Program-made: the position numbers and the translations under genes
Assembly: GCA_905480575.1 (NCBI GenBank)
Contig: CAJQQZ010000103.1
Location: 1 to 62,504, forward strand
Length of the DNA: 62,504 nt
Direction: 5' to 3'
Source of the DNA: an uncultured Alphaproteobacteria bacterium
Lineage (GTDB): Bacteria > Pseudomonadota > Alphaproteobacteria > UBA7985 > CAJQQZ01
The notes under the pieces: generated by a model
Told to the model about the DNA's origin: nothing
The model's input: the letters and a program-made list of their open reading frames with translations, nothing else
Databases searched by the model: none
In this document: positions 7,923 through 16,755 of the stretch, piece after piece
Layout of the letters: each line of letters starts with the position of its first letter
Numbering within the stretch: the stretch's first letter is position 1

Positions 7923-9374
7923 ATGACGTCGCGATCAGCAATCCGTTTTTGGTTTAGAGGGGAGCTGCAAGTCATTGAAGACTTTCAGCCCACAGAAACT
8001 GTTTTGGACTTTCTAAGGCTTCGGCAGTCCGCGTGTGGGACAAAAGAAGGCTGTGCAGAAGGGGATTGTGGGGCTTGTACCGTTGCTGTTGTTCGTCCAG
8101 TAGGGGAAGAGCTTCGTATTGAAGCGGTTAATGCTTGTATCCAGTTTCTAGGGACCTTGGACGGTTCCGTTCTCTTCACGGTCGAAGATTTGAAGATGGA
8201 AGGAGATGAATTACACCCTGTCCAGGCGGCGATGGTTAAGCACCACGGATCACAATGCGGGTTTTGTACGCCTGGTATCGTGATGTCACTCTTTGCCCAA
8301 ACGCATCAAAACCGTCCGGCCGACCGGGCGGAACTAGAGGATTGTCTGGCCGGAAATCTGTGCCGCTGTACGGGGTATAAGCCTATTCTTGACGCTGGCA
8401 TTGATGCCACTGCTGTCGCGACTGATACAGCTGAAATTTACCGCGAAACGATCTCAGAGATCCATGATGAAGGGGAATTACTTGCTGGTGATGAGGGTAG
8501 ATTCTTCGCAGCACCGACGTGCAAAAGCTCCTTGCTGAAATTAGTTGCAGAGCATCCTGACGCGACCCTCTTCTCCGGAGCAACCGATGTAGGCCTTTGG
8601 CATACCAAGCTTTTCCGGAAGCTGCCCAAGCTGATTTATTTGGGCAGAGTAAAGGAACTTCTTGCAATCGATGAAAGTGCGCACGAGCTGAGATTAGGAG
8701 GCGCAGTCTCTTATGAGCGAGCGAGAGGCGCTTTCGGCGCGCTCGACAGCGACATTGAAGAACTAATAAGGCGCTTGGGTTCAACCCAAGTCAGAAATGC
8801 TGGCACCATAGGTGGCAATATTGCGAACGGTTCGCCCATTGGAGACACTCCACCCATTCTCATAGCCCTTGGTGCCAGCATCACATTGGAATCAATTCGC
8901 GGTGCTCGCACGTTGCCTTTGGAGGATTTCTTCATTGAATACGGGAAGCAGGACAGGGCCGCTGATGAAGTCCTAACCGAAATCATTGTTCCGAAGTTAA
9001 GTCACTCACAGCGGTTTAGATGCTTCAAATTGGCAAAGCGTTACGATCAAGACATTTCATCTGTAATGACAGGGTTCTGTTTTACGATAGAAGAAGGAAA
9101 AATCGTTGAATCCAAACTGGCCTTTGGTGGAATGGCGGGCACACCTAAAAGAGCCACCAATACAGAGGCAGCCCTTAGAGGTAAGACTCTAGAGGAGGCT
9201 TGCTCTTTGGTAGAAAATTTATCTTCAGACTTTGTGCCAATGGATGATCACCGCGCGTCGGCGGATTATCGAATGATATCCGCGCAAAATTTGCTTAAGA
9301 AAGCTCTGATCGAACTTTCAGAAGAAGAGAAGGTTGCGACTAGGTTGAAGCCAAGGGAGGCGATCCATGCCTGA
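7923..9374 (+). CDS. xdhA: xanthine dehydrogenase small subunit (Fe-S/FAD), 483 aa
   Basis: Electron-transfer subunit of the molybdenum xanthine dehydrogenase that turns hypoxanthine and xanthine into urate. The plant-type [2Fe-2S] domain carries CGTKEGCAEGDCGAC near residues 38-52. The second [2Fe-2S] domain shows CGFCTPGIVMS near 110 and CRCTGYKPI near 145. The FAD domain follows from about 200 with FSGATDVGL and GNIANGSPIGDTPP. It starts immediately after uraH and overlaps xdhB by eight bases, so the three are translated from one message. The length agrees with the XdhA of two-subunit bacterial enzymes. Confidence 0.95.
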   Translation: MTSRSAIRFWFRGELQVIEDFQPTETVLDFLRLRQSACGTKEGCAEGDCGACTVAVVRPVGEELRIEAVNACIQFLGTLDGSVLFTVEDLKMEGDELHPVQAAMVKHHGSQCGFCTPGIVMSLFAQTHQNRPADRAELEDCLAGNLCRCTGYKPILDAGIDATAVATDTAEIYRETISEIHDEGELLAGDEGRFFAAPTCKSSLLKLVAEHPDATLFSGATDVGLWHTKLFRKLPKLIYLGRVKELLAIDESAHELRLGGAVSYERARGAFGALDSDIEELIRRLGSTQVRNAGTIGGNIANGSPIGDTPPILIALGASITLESIRGARTLPLEDFFIEYGKQDRAADEVLTEIIVPKLSHSQRFRCFKLAKRYDQDISSVMTGFCFTIEEGKIVESKLAFGGMAGTPKRATNTEAALRGKTLEEACSLVENLSSDFVPMDDHRASADYRMISAQNLLKKALIELSEEEKVATRLKPREAIHA

Positions 9375-11667
9375 TACTCAGTTGAGAGAGGTACGCCAGC
9401 CTAAAGCCCATGATTCGGCGATAAAGCAGATCACCGGCGAGGCGCGCTACATCGATGATCAACGCGAACCCGCTGGCCTTCTTCATTGCTATCCTGGGAA
9501 AGCATCGATTGCTTCTGGCAAAGTGGTGGCGATGGATCTATCAGCTGTAGCCGCTGCCCCCGGTGTTGTGTCGCTCATCAAAGTCGCCGATATTCCAGGA
9601 AAAAATGACTGTAGCCCGATTTTTGGTGATGACCCGATCATTTCCGAAGGACAGATCACGTTCCATGGTCAGGTGATTTTCGCGGTTCTTGCAGAGACGA
9701 GAGATCAGGCACGTTGGGCCGCTCAACTGGCCAAAGTTGAATATGAGGAGGAAAAGGCCTTTATCTCGGTTGAACAAGCCAATAGCAATGATTCCACTGT
9801 GTTACCCGATTACCAAATGGGTCGAGGGGATGTTGTTGTCGACTTAGCCAAAGCCTCAAATCGTTTGCAAGGTCACTTGGAAATTGGAGGCCAAGATCAC
9901 TTCTATCTCGAAGGCCACGTTTCCATGGTTGAACCTGGTGAAGATGGCGACATGCTTGTCCATTGCTCAACCCAGCACCCAACTGAGGCCCAGCATCAGG
10001 TTGCCGATTGCTTGGGTGTTCCTCATCACGCGGTAGAGGTTCGGATTAGAAGGATGGGTGGCGGTTTCGGTGGTAAGGAATCCCAATCGGGGCAGTGGGC
10101 TTGTTTGGCTGCAATTGGCGCCAAGATGACAGGGCATCCTGTTAAAATTCGCCTCGACCGTGACGATGACATGATCCTGACTGGGAAGCGACATGAATTC
10201 GAGGCTTCTTACGATGTAGGCTTTGATAATCAAGGAAGAATTGAGGCGATTGATCTGACGTTGCTCGGGCGCTGCGGACATTCAGCGGACTTATCTGGTG
10301 CTATCTGCGACCGTGCAATGATGCACTCCGACAATGCCTATTTCCTTCCTTCCGTCGCAATTCATTCGAGACGCCTTAGGACACACACTGTCTCCAATAC
10401 GGCCTTCAGAGGATTTGGAGGACCACAAGGTGTACTCTCAATCGAACGCGTCATGGATCACATCGCAAGCTCTTTGGGGATTGATGCGTTGGAGGTCCGC
10501 AAGGTTAATCTCTATGGAGATGAGGGCCGGAACACAACGCCCTACGAGATGGAAGTCTTCGATAACATCGCGCCAGAGCTCATCGAACAACTTGAAGCAA
10601 GCTCGAATTATCAAAACCGCCGAGCGGAAGTCGTCGAATTCAATCGTAAAAACAAATACCTAAAGAAGGGCTTGTCCCTAACTCCTGTCAAATTCGGTAT
10701 CTCCTTTACGGCAACTCACATGAATCAAGCGGGCGCTTTGGTTCATGTCTATGGTGATGGTTCTATCGGTCTCAATCATGGCGGTACAGAAATGGGCCAA
10801 GGACTTTATGTCAAAGTTGCCCAGGTCGTGGCTGATTCCTTCGGTATTGATCTGGAAAGAGTGAAAATCACATCCACGACGACAGCGAAGGTGCCCAACA
10901 CATCTCCAACAGCAGCGTCATCGGGTGCAGACCTAAACGGTATGGCCGCAAAAATAGCTGCTGACGAAATAAGAGGCAGATTAGCTGAATTTGCTGCCGG
11001 ACTATTCCAGGCCAGCAAAGATGATGTTCGCTTTGAAAACAACGAAGTTGTTGTTGGAACTGAACGATTGGATTTCACAGACTTGGTGAAAAAAGCGATC
11101 TTTGCCCGTGTGTCTCTATCGTCTACTGGCTACTACAAAACACCAGAAATTCAATGGGATGTAGCGACGGGGACTGGTAAACCTTTCTTCTACTTTGCTT
11201 ACGGAGCTGCGGTTTCGGAAGTCACTATTGATTGCTTTACTGGCGAGTACAAAGTTGATCGCGTTGATATTCTCCACGATGTAGGCCATTCCCTTAATCC
11301 CGCGATAGACAAGGGCCAGATAGAGGGCGGCTTTATCCAAGGTATGGGCTGGCTCACGACAGAAGAACTCAAGTGGGATGACAAAGGCAGACTGCGCACC
11401 CATGCGCCCTCGACCTACAAGATTCCTACAGCTACTGACACGCCAGATGTGTTCAATGTTGACCTCTTCAAAGGGGATGGCAATAGAGCCGAGACGATCT
11501 ATCGTTCTAAGGCCGTTGGCGAGCCACCGTTGATGTTGGGGATCGCAGTCTTCTCTGCTTTGACCAATGCCGTCGTCAATGCCACTGGGCGGATGCCGAA
11601 GTTGAATGCTCCTGCAACACCAGAAGCTGTTTTGTTGGCGTTGAGAGACGGTGACTATCTTGTCTAG
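9367..11667 (+). CDS. xdhB: xanthine dehydrogenase molybdopterin subunit, 766 aa
   Basis: Catalytic subunit that binds the molybdenum cofactor and oxidises the purine ring. Visible motifs are GGGFGGKESQ near residue 230, FRGFGGPQG near 345, TEMGQGLYVKVAQV near 478, and GEPPLMLG near 718, which holds the catalytic glutamate. The length is normal for bacterial XdhB. It overlaps xdhA upstream and xdhC downstream by 17 bases. Cofactor supply is plausible from moaC and moeA in this same window. Its uraH, puuD and guaD neighbours favour xanthine over other substrates of this large family. Confidence 0.95.
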   Translation: MPDTQLREVRQPKAHDSAIKQITGEARYIDDQREPAGLLHCYPGKASIASGKVVAMDLSAVAAAPGVVSLIKVADIPGKNDCSPIFGDDPIISEGQITFHGQVIFAVLAETRDQARWAAQLAKVEYEEEKAFISVEQANSNDSTVLPDYQMGRGDVVVDLAKASNRLQGHLEIGGQDHFYLEGHVSMVEPGEDGDMLVHCSTQHPTEAQHQVADCLGVPHHAVEVRIRRMGGGFGGKESQSGQWACLAAIGAKMTGHPVKIRLDRDDDMILTGKRHEFEASYDVGFDNQGRIEAIDLTLLGRCGHSADLSGAICDRAMMHSDNAYFLPSVAIHSRRLRTHTVSNTAFRGFGGPQGVLSIERVMDHIASSLGIDALEVRKVNLYGDEGRNTTPYEMEVFDNIAPELIEQLEASSNYQNRRAEVVEFNRKNKYLKKGLSLTPVKFGISFTATHMNQAGALVHVYGDGSIGLNHGGTEMGQGLYVKVAQVVADSFGIDLERVKITSTTTAKVPNTSPTAASSGADLNGMAAKIAADEIRGRLAEFAAGLFQASKDDVRFENNEVVVGTERLDFTDLVKKAIFARVSLSSTGYYKTPEIQWDVATGTGKPFFYFAYGAAVSEVTIDCFTGEYKVDRVDILHDVGHSLNPAIDKGQIEGGFIQGMGWLTTEELKWDDKGRLRTHAPSTYKIPTATDTPDVFNVDLFKGDGNRAETIYRSKAVGEPPLMLGIAVFSALTNAVVNATGRMPKLNAPATPEAVLLALRDGDYLV

Positions 11668-12631
11668 GCTACTCGAGCATTTGACGGGTGCATTGCGCAA
11701 AGGGCAATCCGCAACACTCGTTACTGTTGTCATGGCCCAGGGTTCAGGGCCTCGCAATCCCGGCGCACATATGCTTGTGTTGTTGGACGGCTCCATCGCT
11801 GGCACGGTCGGCGGTGGGGAATTGGAATGGCAAGCCATTGAAGAGGCCAAGTCATCTCAAGAGGCTGTTTGGCGAAAAGAGTTTGTCTTGGGCCCTGACT
11901 TGGGGCAATGCTGTGGTGGGAGAATGACGCTCCAGTTTGAACGCTGTACACCGGAGCAACTGCCGGCTTGGCAGGCCATGTTGCAAAATCCAGAAGCCTT
12001 TTATTGGTCGGTTTTCGACCCGGATCAGAGTGTGGTTCTCCGTCGGAGTCCTTCGCAAGCAATGTTAGACTCTTTGAAAGAAGAGCTCAGTCTTTTTCAT
12101 ACAATCGACACCCATTCATATCTGGAAAGGTTTGCTGAAAAGCGCTTGCCTTTGTTCCTTTTTGGTGCAGGGCATGTTGGGAAAGCTTTATCAATGGCGC
12201 TGGCAAGCCTTCCGATCAAGGTTACGTGGCTCGATAGTCGCGTAGAGGTTTTCCCATCAGTTGTGCCGAGATCTATCACGACTAGGACCTTTTCAAAGGC
12301 TTCAGCTGAATTGGAATCGTTGCCGCAAAAATCTGTTGTTCTCGTTATGACGCATGATCACAGTCTCGATTTGGATATCTGCAGCTCTGCTCTGGAGTGT
12401 GAGGCTTGCTCTTTCGTTGGCCTGATCGGCAGCGGAACGAAAAAGGCGCGATTTATCAAAAGGTTAACTGACGTTGGGATTTCAAATGATCGCCTTAAAC
12501 GGTTTCATTGTCCCATTGGTATCGAGGGGATTACCAGCAAAGAGCCGGCCGCCATCGCGGCTTCCGTCGCTGCTCAACTTTTACAACTAAGAGAAGTCTT
12601 GTTTGGCAATTCCGCCATTAAGACCGTTTAA
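11651..12631 (+). CDS. xdhC: XdhC molybdenum-cofactor insertion factor, 326 aa
   Basis: Chaperone that binds sulfurated molybdenum cofactor and delivers it to XdhB. The N-terminal XdhC/CoxI domain shows VMAQGSGPRNPGAHML and GTVGGGELEWQAIEEA. The C-terminal Rossmann-type domain shows LFLFGAGHVGKALSMAL near residues 168-184. The GTG start lies inside the end of xdhB, so translation is probably coupled. Members of this family are not part of the mature enzyme. Confidence 0.93.
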   Translation: MTILSRLLEHLTGALRKGQSATLVTVVMAQGSGPRNPGAHMLVLLDGSIAGTVGGGELEWQAIEEAKSSQEAVWRKEFVLGPDLGQCCGGRMTLQFERCTPEQLPAWQAMLQNPEAFYWSVFDPDQSVVLRRSPSQAMLDSLKEELSLFHTIDTHSYLERFAEKRLPLFLFGAGHVGKALSMALASLPIKVTWLDSRVEVFPSVVPRSITTRTFSKASAELESLPQKSVVLVMTHDHSLDLDICSSALECEACSFVGLIGSGTKKARFIKRLTDVGISNDRLKRFHCPIGIEGITSKEPAAIAASVAAQLLQLREVLFGNSAIKTV

Positions 12632-12645
12632 ATGGACTAAACTGA

Positions 12646-13116
12646 ATGTGTAACAAAGATTTTATGCAAAAGGCCGTCAAACTGTCTCGCGATCACATGG
12701 AGGCCAATGACGGCGGTCCATTTGGGGCAATCGTCGTTAAAGACGGCGAGGTAGTTGCAGAAGGTTACAACCGAGTGACCTCAACAAATGATCCAACAGC
12801 CCACGCAGAAGTTGTCGCCATCAGGGACGCCTGCGCGAACCTGAACACCTTTAGCCTCAAAGGGTGTGAACTTTACACTTCTTGCGAGCCCTGTCCCATG
12901 TGCCTTTCCGCGGCTTACTGGTCCGGTGTGGATGTAATCTATTTCTCAAATACTAGGAAAGACGCAGCGGAAATAGGGTTCAGCGATGACTTTCTTTACG
13001 AGCAGGTGAGCCTGCCTCTAGAAGAAAGATCGTTGCCGATTAAGCGGATTGAATTGGCAGAAGCCAATAAGGTGTTCCAAGACTGGATGGTCAAGGAAGA
13101 CAAAGTTCTCTATTAG
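12646..13116 (+). CDS. guaD: guanine deaminase (CDA-fold), 156 aa
   Basis: Zinc enzyme converting guanine to xanthine, feeding the dehydrogenase encoded just upstream. Zinc ligands and the catalytic glutamate are visible as HAE at 53-55 and CEPCPMC ending at Cys86. The sequence from GGPFGAIVVKDGEVVAEG onward follows the 156-aa Bacillus GuaD closely, including the domain-swapped C-terminus. No good ribosome-binding site precedes the ATG at 12646; ATG at 12664 is a possible alternative. A tRNA or cytosine deaminase is less likely because of the context and the C-terminal tail. Confidence 0.9.
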   Translation: MCNKDFMQKAVKLSRDHMEANDGGPFGAIVVKDGEVVAEGYNRVTSTNDPTAHAEVVAIRDACANLNTFSLKGCELYTSCEPCPMCLSAAYWSGVDVIYFSNTRKDAAEIGFSDDFLYEQVSLPLEERSLPIKRIELAEANKVFQDWMVKEDKVLY

Positions 13117-13159
13117 AGTAGTCAAACAAAACGAACAAAGCCGAATGGCTGTTTAAGCA

Positions 13160-13178
13160 GGCCTCAAACAAAGAGGCC
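13160..13178. repeat. hairpin before the ABC transporter genes
   Basis: GGCCTC and GAGGCC pair around a seven-base loop (AAACAAA), 20 bases before the ATPase start codon. No T-run follows, so it is more likely an mRNA processing or stability element than a terminator. Confidence 0.4.
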
Positions 13179-13198
13179 AAAACAAGGGAGGGAGCAGA

Positions 13199-14731
13199 GT
13201 GACCGCTTTGCTTGAAGTTAAATCGATATCGAAAGCCTTTGGTGACTTTTATGCCAACTCTGATATCTCCATGAAGATCATGCCCGGGGAAATTCACGCT
13301 TTATTGGGTGAAAACGGTGCTGGTAAATCGACTCTTGTTAAGATGATGTACGGCGTGCTGCGTCCAACAGCTGGTGAATTCCACTGGAACGGCCAACCAA
13401 TCGTTATGACGGGGCCCGCGTTTGCAAGAGAACTCGGTATTGGAATGGTATTCCAGCACTTCTCATTGTTTGAAGCTCTCACAGTCGGAGAGAATGTTGC
13501 CCTGTCGCTTCCCAAAGATTTGGCGATGAGCGATGTTAATCAAAAGGTGAGGGAAGTCTCAGAAAACTACGGCCTTCCACTTGACCCTGACCGTGCTGTT
13601 CATTCTCTCTCGGTTGGGGAGCGCCAACGTATTGAGATCGTGCGTTGCTTGCTGCAAGATCCCAAATTGTTGATCATGGATGAACCAACGTCGGTTCTGA
13701 CACCCCAGGAAGCTGACCGTTTGTTTGAAACACTAGAGCAGTTGTCTTCAGAAGGTTGCTCAATTCTATATATTTCACATAAGCTTGATGAAGTTAGACG
13801 GCTTTGCAACACAGCGACTATCCTGCGGCACGGCGAGTTAGTAGCCTCCTGCGATCCGTCAAAAGAAACGCCGCGCAGCTTGGCAGAGATGATGGTGGGG
13901 ACCAAAATTTCCTCTGTCAGCAAAGCAGATGAAGTGACCGGCGATGAGAAAGTCAGATTTAGCACAAGCAATTTGACTGTCCCAGCAGAGGATCCCCTTG
14001 GTACTGACTTGAAAGCCATCAACATGAGTGTGCGGTCCGGCGAGATATTGGGCATCGCGGGAGTTGCCGGTAATGGGCAAGATGAATTGTTCAATGCTTT
14101 GAGCGGTGAGGTGTTAGCCAATGGTTCTGATGCGGTGGTTATCGACGGCGTTGCTGTTGGTAAACAAGGCATCAACCAACGTAGAAAATTAAGTGCAGCC
14201 TTTATCCCAGAAGAACGAAACGGGCATGCTGCTGTCGGCGACCTTAGCCTCAGCCGCAATGCTTTGCTGAGCACGCATGCGACTTCGCCAAATCAACGCA
14301 GAGGTTTGATCGATGATGGGGCCTTGCGTGGCTACGTTGACGAGGTCGTGAAGCACTTTGATGTTCGCGCCTCGAAAGATAATGCTAACGCAGCCTCTCT
14401 GTCTGGTGGCAACCTACAGAAGTTCGCCGTTGGTCGAGAGATGCTGCGCGAGCCAGGTGTTCTGATTGTTAGTCAACCAACCTGGGGCGTTGATGCGGGG
14501 GCGGCTGCGGTTATCCGCCAGGCTCTGCTTGATCTCGCAAGTCGCGGAGCAGCGATTGTTATGATTTCTCAGGATCTGGAGGAGATTTTTGAAGTCAGCG
14601 ACTCAATTGCAGTCATCAGCGAGGGGACGTTGTCAGAAGCCCGACCAGCGAAAGATATAACGGTGGAAGAAGTCGGCCTGTTAATGGGTGGAATTACAGG
14701 CGAAGGAGGTGATCATGTTCATGCGGCTTGA
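13199..14731 (+). CDS. purine/nucleoside ABC transporter ATPase, 510 aa
   Basis: Fused tandem ATPase of the BMP-type nucleoside importer family. In the first half Walker A is GENGAGKSTL near residue 38, the signature is LSVGERQRIEI near 138 and Walker B is LLIMDEPTSVL. The second half has GVAGNGQDELF in place of a clean Walker A, but a good signature LSGGNLQKFAVGRE near 400; such degeneracy is normal here. The start is GTG behind a strong GGGAGGGAG. The gene overlaps the first permease. Its place after guaD suggests purine bases or nucleosides as substrates. Confidence 0.92.
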   Translation: MTALLEVKSISKAFGDFYANSDISMKIMPGEIHALLGENGAGKSTLVKMMYGVLRPTAGEFHWNGQPIVMTGPAFARELGIGMVFQHFSLFEALTVGENVALSLPKDLAMSDVNQKVREVSENYGLPLDPDRAVHSLSVGERQRIEIVRCLLQDPKLLIMDEPTSVLTPQEADRLFETLEQLSSEGCSILYISHKLDEVRRLCNTATILRHGELVASCDPSKETPRSLAEMMVGTKISSVSKADEVTGDEKVRFSTSNLTVPAEDPLGTDLKAINMSVRSGEILGIAGVAGNGQDELFNALSGEVLANGSDAVVIDGVAVGKQGINQRRKLSAAFIPEERNGHAAVGDLSLSRNALLSTHATSPNQRRGLIDDGALRGYVDEVVKHFDVRASKDNANAASLSGGNLQKFAVGREMLREPGVLIVSQPTWGVDAGAAAVIRQALLDLASRGAAIVMISQDLEEIFEVSDSIAVISEGTLSEARPAKDITVEEVGLLMGGITGEGGDHVHAA

Positions 14732-15794
14732 AGCGAGGTCTGAACCCTCACCAATCATGACTTACCTGTCGCCCGTCATTGCGGTTTCAGTGACGGTGAT
14801 AATTGTCGGCTTTATATTCGTTGGCATGGGAATAGATCCCTTCGTCGGATTGAAAACTTATTTCATTACGCCTTTGGCCAAGCTGTCATCAATCTACGAA
14901 CTTTTGGCAAAAGCTTCGCCTCTCGTGTTGATTGCAGTTGGTCTCATCTTTTGCTTTAGAGCGAATATCTGGAACATCGGTGCAGAGGGACAATATACAC
15001 TCGGCGCCATATTTGGCGGTTGGGTTGCCGTCAGCTTTCACGAAAGCGAAAGTATGCTGCTGTTACCGGCGGTGCTTTTGGCTGGTGTTGTCGGAGGTAT
15101 GCTTTGGGCAGCTATTCCCGCTTTGTTGAAAATCTATTTCAAAGCCAATGAAATCCTGACATCTCTCATGTTAACTCCCGTAGCCGTGTTGTTGCTCGAC
15201 TATCTAGTGCGAGGTCCTTTGAGAGATCCAGACGGTTATAACATGCCGGAAAGCCGCTTCTTTCCTGACGCTGCAATTCTACCAACCTTGTTCAATAGCT
15301 ATTCTTTCCATATCGGAATCTTCGTATCATTGCTTGTCGCTATTCTGGCGACGGTTCTATTATATAAAGCAATGCTAGGGTACAAAGTTGACGTAAGTGG
15401 TAGCGCTCCAAGAGCTGCTAGGTTCGGCGGATTCTCGTCAATACGCATGACCATTATCGTCTTTTTGATTAGTGGCGCTTGTGCTGGTTTGGCTGGCACG
15501 ATGGAGGTCTCAGCGCGGACCGGCCAACTCATCCCAACCATACCCTTGGGTTATGGATTCACCGCGATCATCGTAGCCTTCTTAGGGAGGCGAAATCCGA
15601 TCGGTGCTGTGTTTGCGGGGCTCCTGCTGGCATTGTCGTATATGGGAGGGGAGGAAGTTCAAGTGAAGTTACAAGTACCCTCTGACCTCACCGGTGTTCT
15701 GCAAGGATTGCTCTTGTTCCTCTTGTTGGGGTGCGACACCCTCATAAATCATCGATTTGTATTCTCACGTAAGGAGATCGCACATGAGTCTTGA
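14715..15794 (+). CDS. purine/nucleoside ABC transporter permease 1, 359 aa
   Basis: Multi-helix inner-membrane permease of the branched-chain/nucleoside type. Recognisable segments are FRANIWNIGAEGQYTLGAIF near residue 87 and the loop GCACAGL-like SGACAGLAGTMEV. ATG 14715 is preferred over an in-frame GTG at 14688 because AAGGAGGTGATC, an almost complete anti-16S match, ends right before it. The frame overlaps the ATPase end by 17 bases and the next permease by 11. It should form a heterodimer with that second permease. Confidence 0.92.
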   Translation: MFMRLEARSEPSPIMTYLSPVIAVSVTVIIVGFIFVGMGIDPFVGLKTYFITPLAKLSSIYELLAKASPLVLIAVGLIFCFRANIWNIGAEGQYTLGAIFGGWVAVSFHESESMLLLPAVLLAGVVGGMLWAAIPALLKIYFKANEILTSLMLTPVAVLLLDYLVRGPLRDPDGYNMPESRFFPDAAILPTLFNSYSFHIGIFVSLLVAILATVLLYKAMLGYKVDVSGSAPRAARFGGFSSIRMTIIVFLISGACAGLAGTMEVSARTGQLIPTIPLGYGFTAIIVAFLGRRNPIGAVFAGLLLALSYMGGEEVQVKLQVPSDLTGVLQGLLLFLLLGCDTLINHRFVFSRKEIAHES

Positions 15795-16719
15795 TATGGT
15801 TGATCTCCTCACCAACGCCATGTTGGGTATCATTGTTGCGGCAACGCCATACATGCTGGCCGCTACCGGAGAGCTCGTGGTCGAACGGTCCGGCGTTCTG
15901 AACCTCGGTGTTGAGGGCATGATGATTGTCGGTGCTGTCACGTCTTATATCGTTGCCTTTTCGACCGGTAGTTTGGTTTTGGGTGTGTTGGTAGGCATTC
16001 TCGCAGGGGCTTTCTTATCACTTTGTTTCGCCTTTTGGACGCAGACTTTGTTGACCAATCAGGTGGCGACAGGATTGGCTGTAACGTTAGCCGGGATAGG
16101 AATAGCTGGTCTAGCAGGCCGAAATTTCGTCGGCACAACGATTTCGCCAATCCCACAATTGTACATCCCATACTTGAGCGATATTCCTCTCATCGGTAAA
16201 GTCCTCTTTGGACTTGACCCAATTGCTTACTTTTCTTTCATCCTGATTTTCTTAGTGATTTGGTTTCTGTGGAAAACAAGGGCGGGGCTCATATTGAGAG
16301 CTGTTGGGGATAGTCATGATTCTGCGCATGCCCTCGGTTATCCCGTCGTAAAAATTCGCTACATGGCAATCCTTTTTGGCGGCGCATGCGCTGGCTTGGC
16401 TGGAACATATCTGACACTCGTCCACACTGCTTTCTGGGCACCGGGTATGACGGCTCAACGAGGATGGACTGCCTTGGCTCTGGTTGTTTTCGCTTCTTGG
16501 TTGCCATGGCGGGTGGTCTTAGGGGCCTATTTGTTTGGAACAGTGGGTTACATGCAGTTGTTCTCTCAAGGCATGGGCGTTCCGATCCCTTCACAGTTCT
16601 TGTCTTCGCTGCCATACCTAATGACCATCGTTGTGTTGGTACTCATTTCGCGGGATCAATTCCGCGCGAAGGCCAACACGCCTGCCAGTTTGGGCAAAGT
16701 GTTCAAACCTGATTTGTAG
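15784..16719 (+). CDS. purine/nucleoside ABC transporter permease 2, 311 aa
   Basis: Second membrane subunit, with the family motif ERSGVLNLGVEGMMIVGAV near residue 37 and a later GGACAGLAGTYLTL. ATG 15784 follows AAGGAG by seven bases; a TTG codon 27 bases further upstream is in frame but lacks such a site. The start overlaps the end of permease 1, which supports a single translated block. The matching solute-binding protein is not adjacent but is encoded at 21670. Confidence 0.92.
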   Translation: MSLDMVDLLTNAMLGIIVAATPYMLAATGELVVERSGVLNLGVEGMMIVGAVTSYIVAFSTGSLVLGVLVGILAGAFLSLCFAFWTQTLLTNQVATGLAVTLAGIGIAGLAGRNFVGTTISPIPQLYIPYLSDIPLIGKVLFGLDPIAYFSFILIFLVIWFLWKTRAGLILRAVGDSHDSAHALGYPVVKIRYMAILFGGACAGLAGTYLTLVHTAFWAPGMTAQRGWTALALVVFASWLPWRVVLGAYLFGTVGYMQLFSQGMGVPIPSQFLSSLPYLMTIVVLVLISRDQFRAKANTPASLGKVFKPDL

Positions 16720-16729
16720 GATTGACCAC

Positions 16730-16754
16730 GGGGCGGCCTGTGATAGGCTGCCCC
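16730..16754 (+). repeat. strong hairpin abutting the next start codon
   Basis: GGGGCGGCCT (16730-16739) pairs with AGGCTGCCCC (16745-16754) around the loop GTGAT, giving ten pairs with one G-T wobble. It ends one base before the ATG at 16756 and takes up the place of a ribosome-binding site. There is no T-run. It may separate expression of the transporter from that of the next three genes. Confidence 0.6.
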
Positions 16755-16755
16755 A

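Noticed and set aside
7923-11667. Nicotinate or carbon-monoxide dehydrogenase instead of xanthine dehydrogenase
   Set aside because: The small subunit fuses Fe-S and FAD domains as in XdhA, and uraH, xdhC and guaD surround it.
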